NCBI GenBank assembly: GCA_022837485.1
Contig: JALHHH010000098.1
Coordinates: forward strand, 1-6,494
DNA from: Bacteroidales bacterium
GTDB taxonomy: Bacteria; Bacteroidota; Bacteroidia; Bacteroidales; Lentimicrobiaceae
Direction of reading: 5' to 3'
Length of the DNA stretch: 6,494 nucleotides
The notes under the pieces are model-generated. The model saw nothing but the letters and a program-made list of their open reading frames with translations, was not told where the DNA came from and searched no databases. The stretch's first letter is position 1. Every line of letters starts with the position of its first letter. Both the position numbers and the translations under genes were made by a program. This document shows, piece by piece, positions 1 to 6,269 of this stretch.

Positions 1-44
1 TTGGCCTTGAACTCAGCACTAAATGTTCTTCTTGATCTTTTCAT
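1..44 (-). CDS. IS3-family transposase OrfA, N-terminal fragment (partial at window edge)
   Basis: Reading the minus strand from ATG at 44-42 gives MKRSRRTFSAEFKA, then an incomplete codon beginning AA at the window edge. This closely resembles the start of OrfA proteins of IS3-family elements, where a basic K/R-S-R-R stretch and F-S/T-x-E-F-K lead into a helix-turn-helix that binds the element's ends. In the family, OrfA is normally about 90-110 residues and is joined by programmed -1 frameshifting to OrfB, the DDE catalytic part. Only 14 complete codons are visible, so intactness, the frameshift site and the catalytic residues cannot be judged. No ribosome binding site is evident, but a hairpin lies 4 bases upstream of the start codon. 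Family assignment is from remembered sequence pattern, not a search. Confidence 0.8.
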   Translation of the reverse strand, partial: MKRSRRTFSAEFKA

Positions 45-48
45 GGTT

Positions 49-76
49 CAGAAATTTTAAAGTTAACAAATTTCTG
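49..76 (-). repeat. Perfect 9-bp inverted repeat just upstream of the transposase start
   Basis: CAGAAATTT at 49-57 and AAATTTCTG at 68-76 are perfect reverse complements separated by 10 bases that include the palindrome GTTAAC (62-67). On the minus strand the hairpin would end 4 bases before the OrfA ATG (44-42). In other insertion sequences, hairpins at this place hide the transposase start in transcripts that read in from outside. That role here is inference. Confidence 0.55.
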
Positions 77-125
77 TCCAGTTTAATTAGACCATCTCAA
101 GTATAAAAATAACCCGAACATAATA

Positions 126-3100
126 TTGGCATTGGTTATTTTTGAATATGATAAGGAATCAAAAATCATGCGAACAGACAATGGTGGTGTTAGTTGGCAA
201 GAAGTATACAAGGTTACTTCACCCGGGAATAAGCAACTTTTTAAAATTGAATCACATCCACTAAATCCTGATTTTGTTTTGGTAAGTGGTTCTCATATTC
301 TCAAAAGTAATAATTTTGGGTTAGAGTGGGAACAGATTGATAATTGTCTTATAGACACTACAACACACCGTTTTTTAAGAGCTTCTACTGCAATGCATCC
401 TGATGACACAACAAAGATTTTGGTATTAACTGCAACTAGTGGTCTTAGCGACACTATTGCTGGATATAACAGACTCTTCCTATCAACTGATGCAGGCAGA
501 AGTTTTGACCATGTAAAGTGGTACAGTTCTGCTGATACAGCAGGCTATGAAGATACAAGTGCTCTTAATACACTGGGTTATTACAAAATGGAACTTGAAT
601 GGTCAAAAGCCTATCCAAACAGGTTCTTTACAGGAGGATTTGGCTTTAATCAACATACATTTATTGAACCACTTAGGATAAAAAACGATTCATTATCTAC
701 TATTACTAATTATCATGTTGATATCAGGGAATTAAAAACATACAAACAGAGGCTGAAGGATGGATCTGTTGTGGGTTGGGTTTTTCATGGAAATGACGGT
801 GGAATTACAAAAGGAATGGATGTTGATGTTGTTCATTGGAATGACATTTCCAGAAATGGACTGAATATAACACAATATTACGGCATTGGAATACCTGGGA
901 ATGGTTCAGGACTCGTTATTGGAGGCACACAAGATGGCAATTACGAATACTTGCATAATTTATTTCCCAAAAAGCTTAAAAATATAGGAGATGCAGGTGA
1001 GGTTGTATTTGACCATAACAATCCTAATAATGTATATATGGTTACATTTATGACTAATTATTATGGCAGGAGATCTGTTGATGGTGGACAAACTTTTCCA
1101 AATGACGGTGTTGTATATAATTTCACAATTACTGACCCTAAGAGGAGAAATGACGCACCATTAGAAATAAGTAAAAACAACCCCAAAAGATTATATATCG
1201 GCGGATTGGATGTTTGGCGCACCGTAGATGGTTTTGTTACAAATCCTGTTAAAATCAGTAATTTAGTCAAAAATGACCAAACCCATATTGCCATTAAAAC
1301 AATCAGAGAGGCAAAATCAAACAGTAATGTTCTATATGTTGCCAGGAATAACCCACATTGGAATTGTGATGAGAATACTCCCAATTGTGATCGCCGCAGG
1401 CTTTTTAAAACCATGAATGGATTGTCAGATACTACGGAATGGATTGATATAACCCCTTCAACTACATGTGTACCACTAGGTGAAGCGGCAATCTCCGATC
1501 TGGCTGTTAATCCTTACAATGCACATGAGTTTTACATTTCCATGACCCGTGGTATTCCCGGTAAACAGGTGTATAAAGGTTCTGGAACAAGTACAATTAG
1601 CTGGGAAAGTATTTCATCAGGATTACCAGCCCTGCCAGTTAATTGCCTGCTTTATAGATACGGATCAACACTGAATGAACTTTTTGCAGGGACCGATGCT
1701 GGTGTTTATTATCGGAATGATTCACTTGATTCTTGGGTTCCTTTTGGTAATGGAATGCCCCTCACTGTCATAAGCGATCTGGAAATTGATTACGCAACTA
1801 ACGAACTCTATGCTTCAACATTTGGACGTGGAATATATAAGGCCAGTTTATGTTTTGATCCAGGCCAAATAGACCCCATTATAATTTCAAATAATGAAAT
1901 CTGGGATAACAGAGTTGTTACCAATGATGTCATTATTACTACTGGGGCTCAACTTACTATACTTGGAACTGCTGAGTTGGGACCTGGCAGGAGCATTGTT
2001 GTGCAAAAAGGCGGCAAATTAATTGTTAATGGCGGGAAAGTTACAAATGCTTGTTCAGGAAATCCCTGGAAAGGAATAACTGTACAAGGCACTGCCTCCG
2101 AAACACAAAACCATACAGATCAGGGATTTGTACACCTCTTTAACGGTGCAATTATTGAAAATGCCTACATTGGCATCCATTGTGTTAACCCGGCAATTCC
2201 TATCGACGGCGGTGGAACCGTAGAAGACCCGAATTATTTACCAACAGGAGGGGGAATCATTTTGGCTTACGACAGCAAATTTATTAATAATCAGGTAGCT
2301 GTGCAGTTTGAGAAGTATGATAAATACAGTATGAGCAGGTTTGAGCGTTGTTCTTTTGAGCAAGACAATGAAGTTATGACAAGTGCATTTCTTAAATATT
2401 TTATAAGATTAAATCAGGTAAAAAGCATCAATATACTCGGTTGCACTTTTGTATCTGATTTTGTCTACGGCACAGCTACTAATAGCAAACCGACTTATGG
2501 AATCTACTCTAATAATTCATCATTTATGGTTGACCGTAAGTGTATGGATACTGATTGTAATAACTTCTTAAATTCATCATTTGAAGGATTGAAATATGGT
2601 ATTTATGCACTTTCAAAAATTGGGGGTATGACTTTTAGTGTAAAACACACTAGTTTTACTAGAAACAGAAGGGGAATATATGCAAGCAGTGCTAACAATT
2701 TCAATATAAGCAATAACCTGTTTTCGATTAATAAAATGGGTCCATTGGCCTTCTCCGACACTATCTCTGGTATTTATCTTGATAACTGCTCTGGATATAT
2801 TGTTGAAGAAAACGAGTTGACAAACCTGGAAACCACTGCACCTCCAAGCTTTATTACCTACGGAGTTTATATCAACAACAGCGGTGAATCAAACAATATG
2901 GTGTATAAAAACTACATATTCAATTGCAATTATGGCATCACCGCTCAGGATAAAAACCGGAATACAAATGGAAGTACTGGCTTGTTAATTAAATGTAATC
3001 AGTTTACCAGCGTTAAAATTGATATTAATGTGGTGAAAACGCCATCATCTGCCATAAGTATGGGTATCGCAACTAGTCAGGGTAGCAATGGAGCTAACTG

Positions 3101-4442
3101 CGAATCTCCCGCCGGCAATCTCTTCACCAACCCCACAACAACTACCGGGTATTACAGTATTTACAACGATTGTGAATTTATTAATTATTACCACCATAAT
3201 CCAGCCTCACACAGCAAGGTTCGTCCTAGCAGGGTGACAGAAAACACGGTTACCAGATATCCAACTCTATGGAGTTATTCAATAAACTGTTGTCCTCCAA
3301 ACTCTTCAGGTGGTGGAGGTTCTTCAATTATAGATGGCGAAACTGCTTTATATAAAATTGAGGCTGAAGCAACAACGGAAACCTTAAGTACCCTGATTGA
3401 CGAAGGGGAAACTACTGATAAGGTACTTGAAGTTAATCTGGCTTCACCTTCAGAAGCGCTTGAGGTAAGAAACTCTATTTTGCAGTATTCACCATTTGTT
3501 TCCGACACTGTGCTTAAATCATCAATCAACCGCGAAGAGTTGCTTAACAATGCTATGCTCCGCGATATTATGGTTGCCAACCCCCATAGTGCCAAATCAG
3601 AAACACTATTACAGGAGTTGGATATGCGTATAGAGCCTATGCCGGAATATATGAAAGATGAAATCCTGGAAGGGGTATTTGTGCTTTCTGCCAAGGAATT
3701 GATGGAAGCCAAAAGGGATCTTGATTTGCAGTTTTACAACTACGGGTTTAACCGTTTGCTTTCAGCCTCACTTACTGATACAACACCTGTGCCGGTTGAT
3801 ACTATAATGGCATTGCTTGCTGCCGATGGAAGTGCCAGATCACGGTTGCAACAAGCATGGGTATTGCTGGAAGCCGGCGATACAACGAATGCTGCCAACA
3901 GGATGGCCTCACTGCCAAATGAAATAAGCCTCTCTGGCATTGATGTTACAGAACATGAAGAACAAATGGCCTTTATGCAATGGTTGATTCAAAATCCGGT
4001 TATTGAGGAGGAGGCAACAGATGCTCTTACTGATTTTATTCAAAGCCCATCCAATGCTGTTTCTTCTGCTGCCAGAAGTATTATGGTTGCACACAATCTG
4101 CTTGAATACGAAGAGTCTTACCTTGTACCTGATTTAACAAAAAGTGCTGAGGTAAAGAAACACAAAGCTCAAGCATTCAGTAAATCCAATGAATTCATCA
4201 GAATATATCCAAATCCTGGGAAGGATTTTATTACTTTGGAATATTCTCTTTTGGATACCTTCAACTCTTATTCGTATGAGGTTTTTGATCAAGCGGGTAA
4301 GATTGTGAAAAATGGGAGTCTTGGTAAAAGTGTTGACCAGACTATAATCGATACTCGTGATCTTACTTCCGGCAATTATTACATAACTCTTATTTCGGGA
4401 AGTAAAAATGTTGCCAGCGCAAGATTTGTGATTTCGAAGTAG
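126..4442 (+). CDS. Giant T9SS-exported sortilin/BNR propeller plus beta-helix protein, 5' end truncated by an insertion sequence
   Basis: Residues 1-575 form a sortilin/VPS10-like BNR beta-propeller. Asp-box-type motifs (S-x-D-x-G-x-x-W/F) occur at 16-24 (RTDNGGVSW), 60-68, 119-127 and 316-324, and the last blade ends FGRGIYK at 566. Residues about 585-1054 look like a right-handed parallel beta-helix: short repeats rich in N, G, I and V, after an opening with GGKLIVNGG and W-K-G-I. A CCPPNSSGGGGSS linker (1055-1067) leads to a mostly helical module containing MVANPHSAKSETLLQ. Residues about 1358-1438 are a T9SS type A sorting domain (RIYPNPG at 1359, ending ARFVISK). There is no signal peptide. 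TTG at 126 is a doubtful start: the frame is open from 87 and reads KNNPNIILALV, a normal blade strand, so coding sequence was cut off by the IS next door. The first in-frame ATG is at 168. Binding target is unknown. Confidence 0.85.
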   Translation: MALVIFEYDKESKIMRTDNGGVSWQEVYKVTSPGNKQLFKIESHPLNPDFVLVSGSHILKSNNFGLEWEQIDNCLIDTTTHRFLRASTAMHPDDTTKILVLTATSGLSDTIAGYNRLFLSTDAGRSFDHVKWYSSADTAGYEDTSALNTLGYYKMELEWSKAYPNRFFTGGFGFNQHTFIEPLRIKNDSLSTITNYHVDIRELKTYKQRLKDGSVVGWVFHGNDGGITKGMDVDVVHWNDISRNGLNITQYYGIGIPGNGSGLVIGGTQDGNYEYLHNLFPKKLKNIGDAGEVVFDHNNPNNVYMVTFMTNYYGRRSVDGGQTFPNDGVVYNFTITDPKRRNDAPLEISKNNPKRLYIGGLDVWRTVDGFVTNPVKISNLVKNDQTHIAIKTIREAKSNSNVLYVARNNPHWNCDENTPNCDRRRLFKTMNGLSDTTEWIDITPSTTCVPLGEAAISDLAVNPYNAHEFYISMTRGIPGKQVYKGSGTSTISWESISSGLPALPVNCLLYRYGSTLNELFAGTDAGVYYRNDSLDSWVPFGNGMPLTVISDLEIDYATNELYASTFGRGIYKASLCFDPGQIDPIIISNNEIWDNRVVTNDVIITTGAQLTILGTAELGPGRSIVVQKGGKLIVNGGKVTNACSGNPWKGITVQGTASETQNHTDQGFVHLFNGAIIENAYIGIHCVNPAIPIDGGGTVEDPNYLPTGGGIILAYDSKFINNQVAVQFEKYDKYSMSRFERCSFEQDNEVMTSAFLKYFIRLNQVKSINILGCTFVSDFVYGTATNSKPTYGIYSNNSSFMVDRKCMDTDCNNFLNSSFEGLKYGIYALSKIGGMTFSVKHTSFTRNRRGIYASSANNFNISNNLFSINKMGPLAFSDTISGIYLDNCSGYIVEENELTNLETTAPPSFITYGVYINNSGESNNMVYKNYIFNCNYGITAQDKNRNTNGSTGLLIKCNQFTSVKIDINVVKTPSSAISMGIATSQGSNGANCESPAGNLFTNPTTTTGYYSIYNDCEFINYYHHNPASHSKVRPSRVTENTVTRYPTLWSYSINCCPPNSSGGGGSSIIDGETALYKIEAEATTETLSTLIDEGETTDKVLEVNLASPSEALEVRNSILQYSPFVSDTVLKSSINREELLNNAMLRDIMVANPHSAKSETLLQELDMRIEPMPEYMKDEILEGVFVLSAKELMEAKRDLDLQFYNYGFNRLLSASLTDTTPVPVDTIMALLAADGSARSRLQQAWVLLEAGDTTNAANRMASLPNEISLSGIDVTEHEEQMAFMQWLIQNPVIEEEATDALTDFIQSPSNAVSSAARSIMVAHNLLEYEESYLVPDLTKSAEVKKHKAQAFSKSNEFIRIYPNPGKDFITLEYSLLDTFNSYSYEVFDQAGKIVKNGSLGKSVDQTIIDTRDLTSGNYYITLISGSKNVASARFVISK
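4200..4439 (+). other. T9SS type A C-terminal sorting domain of the propeller/beta-helix protein
   Basis: This segment encodes residues 1359-1438. It opens with the characteristic R-I-Y-P-N-P-G, has a central Y-E-V-F-D-Q-A-G-K strand pair and L-T-S-G-N-Y-Y-I, and finishes K-N-V-A-S-A-R-F-V-I-S-K. In the family this immunoglobulin-like domain directs folded cargo from the periplasm through the outer-membrane T9SS translocon and is then removed, with the protein released or attached to the surface. It needs prior Sec export, which the truncated protein lacks. The domain itself looks intact. Confidence 0.88.
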
Positions 4443-4454
4443 TTTTCTCACCTT

Positions 4455-4493
4455 AAGTAAGCAGGGCAGTACAAATCTCAACCCTGCTTACTT
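4455..4493 (+). terminator. Perfect 12-bp stem-loop, likely intrinsic terminator
   Basis: AAGTAAGCAGGG (4455-4466) pairs perfectly with CCCTGCTTACTT (4482-4493) around a 15-base loop, and TATTTAATTT follows. It starts 12 bases after the TAG stop of the upstream gene, as expected for a terminator. The trailing T-run is interrupted by A residues, so efficiency may be moderate. The next start codon is only 16 bases beyond the stem, which leaves no room for a promoter between them. Confidence 0.75.
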
Positions 4494-4509
4494 TATTTAA
4501 TTTAAAAAC

Positions 4510-6066
4510 ATGAAAATCCTTTTTGTTATACAATTGACTTTGCTAATTTGTCTTAACAACCTGATTGGACAACCTTGGGAAAAAAATTATGGTGTTTCAG
4601 GCAGATTTGATGAATTTAGAAATCTATCTGAAACCTATGATGGTGGATTCTTCCTGCTTGGTGCATATGATTATTTCCCAGACACCAGAGGGTGGTTGAT
4701 AAAAGTTGATATAAACGGAAACAAACTCTATGATATAATTATAGGATTGAACAATGGTTTTGACCAATTAAATCTTCCTTTATCAATAAGCCAAACATCG
4801 GATGGAGGGAATATTTTATGCACAGGTCAAGGTCCAGACTATATGGGAGATATTGGTGTTATTAAACTTGACCCTTGTGGTAACCTGGAATGGTGCAAAG
4901 TATTTAACACCCCGGTTAATCCTGATTGGGGAGTGGAAATAAAACAATTGCAGGATGGAGGCTATATTTTGCTAACGATGGGTTATAACTATCCAGTTAA
5001 TAACCCGCGCATTCATTTATTCAGGTTAAATCCAGCAGGTGAAGTGTTGTGGATTGAGCCTTATGCTACAACTGCCAACAACCCGTATATAAGCTATAAT
5101 GACCCTTATGACCTGGTTGTTACCCCTGACGAGGACTTTTTTATCAGTGGCTTTTGCTACTGGTGTGATGAACCCGCGGGTACTGGTGGAGTTAATAATG
5201 ATTGCAGGCTAAAGGCAATGGCAATTTTTGCCGACAGCAACCGACAAGAAGAGTGGGTAAGTGTATATAGAGCTACCGATACACTAGCCTATTCTGATGC
5301 CGGTTGGTCAACACAGCAAGGAAGCGGGCACTTTTATATTGGAGCGATTGATCGCTCAACAGTTGAATATTCACCATCTTTAATAATAATGGATAGCTTA
5401 GGAAACATAATTCATGATTCAATCCCACAATTTCCTATGGTTGGCGAAAAATGGGCAGAAGGATTTATGGTAAATCCTTCCTTTACTTCTGATGGACGAT
5501 TGTTCACTAATATTTTGTATGCTGATAGTTCAAATTTTTACCCAGGTTGGCTTGGCTTGCATGAACTTGATTCCTTAGGTGGCTGGCATAAATCATTTAT
5601 TCATCCAACAGCCCATGCCGAAAGCCGGATATTGGTAACTTCTGATGATAAGATATTAGCTGGTGCAGTAGTTGGCAGCGGCTATGATCAGGACATCATC
5701 CTGATGAAATTCAACACCAACCTTGAGTACGACAGCATATACACAGCACCCCGTGAGTATGATTATCTCTGCCCCGAGCCTATTGTTTCAAAAACCATTG
5801 ATTTAAGCAGTTGCGAGGTAATTGTTGATGTAAAGGATATACCCACCCGCAAGGAGTATGAGGCCCGCGTCAGTTTAATACCCATTACGCCTGCACCCAA
5901 CCCTGCCGGCGATTATGTGCGCTTTTTGCTTGAAAACACGGAGTATCACACCAAGATTCGGGTGGTGTGTTACGATATACAAGGCCGGCAATTGGCTGAG
6001 TTGCCCGGGGCTGGATGTTTCGCGCTGGCGGCCGGGCATGTATATGGCGGTAGTGTATGCCGGTAA
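4510..6066 (+). CDS. Secreted seven-repeat propeller-like protein with a frameshifted T9SS sorting domain
   Basis: The protein begins with a clear Sec signal peptide: MKIL, a hydrophobic stretch to I19, and probable cleavage around G20/Q21 (LIGQ). Seven turns of a related unit follow, centred near residues 44 (YDGGFFLLG), 98 (SDGGNILCTG), 149 (QDGGYILL), 207, 271, 328 and 379, spaced 51-64 residues apart. Each pairs with strands such as IGVIKLDPCGNLEW. This suggests a seven-bladed beta-propeller, though the fold is inferred. A sorting domain starts near residue 458 (PAPNPAGDY) and runs through CYDIQGRQLAELPG. After P-G (residues 499-500) the frame is wrong: it reads AGCFALAAGHVYGGSVCR and stops at 518. 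Removing one G from 6007-6010 restores a 530-residue protein ending at 6103. ATG 4510 is the only sensible start because the signal peptide follows directly. No enzymatic motif is visible; the role is unknown. Confidence 0.85.
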   Translation: MKILFVIQLTLLICLNNLIGQPWEKNYGVSGRFDEFRNLSETYDGGFFLLGAYDYFPDTRGWLIKVDINGNKLYDIIIGLNNGFDQLNLPLSISQTSDGGNILCTGQGPDYMGDIGVIKLDPCGNLEWCKVFNTPVNPDWGVEIKQLQDGGYILLTMGYNYPVNNPRIHLFRLNPAGEVLWIEPYATTANNPYISYNDPYDLVVTPDEDFFISGFCYWCDEPAGTGGVNNDCRLKAMAIFADSNRQEEWVSVYRATDTLAYSDAGWSTQQGSGHFYIGAIDRSTVEYSPSLIIMDSLGNIIHDSIPQFPMVGEKWAEGFMVNPSFTSDGRLFTNILYADSSNFYPGWLGLHELDSLGGWHKSFIHPTAHAESRILVTSDDKILAGAVVGSGYDQDIILMKFNTNLEYDSIYTAPREYDYLCPEPIVSKTIDLSSCEVIVDVKDIPTRKEYEARVSLIPITPAPNPAGDYVRFLLENTEYHTKIRVVCYDIQGRQLAELPGAGCFALAAGHVYGGSVCR

Positions 6067-6103
6067 TAAGCAGATGGGTAAGGCGAGGTTTGTGGTAGAG
6101 TGA
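6010..6103 (+). pseudogene. Out-of-frame tail of the T9SS sorting domain
   Basis: One frame over from the upstream gene, the sequence reads LDVSRWRPGMYMAVVYAG, then NKQMGKARFVVE and TGA at 6101-6103. This is the usual last part of a T9SS type A sorting domain: the W-R/P-G-M-Y-x-A/V strand, a turn with K-Q, and a final K-A-R-F-V-V-E. It continues exactly where the in-frame sequence loses similarity after ELPG. It is not an independent gene; the nominal ATG at 5915 in this frame precedes sequence with no protein-like character. Confidence 0.85.
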
Positions 6104-6123
6104 GAGGATTTTCCGGCGTGTCT

Positions 6124-6249
6124 CACGCAAAGACGCCAGGACGCAAAGAATATGTAATGGCTTTTTTAAAATAAATTTTTCACAATGAGGCAGAACCATT
6201 TAATGTAAGGCAATTTCAAAATAACCTTGCGTCCTTGCGTCATTGCGTG
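6124..6249. repeat. 126-bp intergenic element with imperfect ~25-bp inverted repeat ends
   Basis: The left arm (6124-6148) reads CACGCAAAG, ACGCCAGG, ACGCAAAG. The right arm (6226-6249) is, in reverse complement, CACGCAATG, ACGCAAGG, ACGCAAG. They differ by two substitutions and one base of length. Each arm is itself three tandem 8-9-base units related to ACGCAARG. The roughly 77-base interior is AT-rich and contains a small AATGG/CCATT pair (6156-6160, 6196-6200). No target duplication or open frame is visible. Similar TTTGCGTC-type repeats are, as I recall, common between genes in Bacteroidota, but I could not check copy number. Confidence 0.75.
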
Positions 6250-6256
6250 ATTTTTT
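6124..6256 (+). terminator. Possible terminator formed by the inverted-repeat element and its T-run
   Basis: On the plus strand the right arm ends GCGTG and is followed by ATTTTTT (6250-6256), so folding of the two arms would give a long GC-rich stem followed by a U-tract, downstream of the secreted propeller gene. The loop of about 77 bases is unusually long for an intrinsic terminator. A small separate hairpin, GCGTG-TCT-CACGC (6116-6128), competes with the left arm. Confidence 0.35.
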
Positions 6257-6269
6257 AACCAACTTTGAT

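Larger units (their letters stand above)
1..99 (-). mobile_element. End of an IS3-family insertion sequence (rest lies outside the window)
   Basis: The minus strand encodes the start of an IS3-type OrfA at 44 down to 1, which identifies this as the transposase-proximal (left) end of an insertion sequence. The exact boundary is inferred. IS3-family ends begin 5'-TG and finish CA-3'. Read on the minus strand, a plausible end begins TGAGATGGTC at position 99 and has CTGGACAG about 20 bases inside, a spacing like that of IS2 ends. A second possible end begins TGGACAG at position 80. I prefer 99 because the neighbouring gene's frame is open and protein-like from about 102 onward, while its in-frame TAA at 84-86 would then lie inside the element. 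The other end and any target-site duplication are outside the window. Confidence 0.75.

Noticed and set aside
1..60. Open plus-strand stretch reading LALNSALNVLLDLFMVQKF then a stop
   Set aside because: It is the antisense of the transposase OrfA start, which has a far better protein match on the minus strand.
67..80. Position 80 as the insertion-sequence boundary (end beginning TGGACAG on the minus strand)
   Set aside because: Not excluded, but it would leave an in-frame TAA (84-86) in the flanking gene; a boundary at 99 explains the open frame better.
3306..3326. Gly/Ser-rich stretch (SSGGGGSS) as a sign of an engineered linker
   Set aside because: It is a single short natural interdomain linker between the beta-helix and the helical module, with native codon use.
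3275..3712. Minus-strand open frame of 145 codons
   Set aside because: It lies wholly inside the giant gene and is low-complexity, Ser-rich antisense translation with no domain or start signals.
4134..4481. Minus-strand open frame of 115 codons
   Set aside because: It is antisense to the T9SS sorting domain and runs through the terminator stem; it has no recognisable protein features.
5875..6199. Overlapping minus-strand open frames of 83 and 104 codons
   Set aside because: They are antisense to the GC-rich sorting domain and run into the inverted repeat; open only because of local composition.
6260..6267. CAACTTTG as a Bacteroidota -7 promoter element (consensus TAnnTTTG)
   Set aside because: It has one mismatch and ends two bases before the start codon, so it would leave almost no transcript leader.
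6104..6269. CRISPR-like array in the ACGCAAAG repeats
   Set aside because: Units are only 8-9 bases, directly abutting and without spacers, and the two arms are inverted rather than direct.
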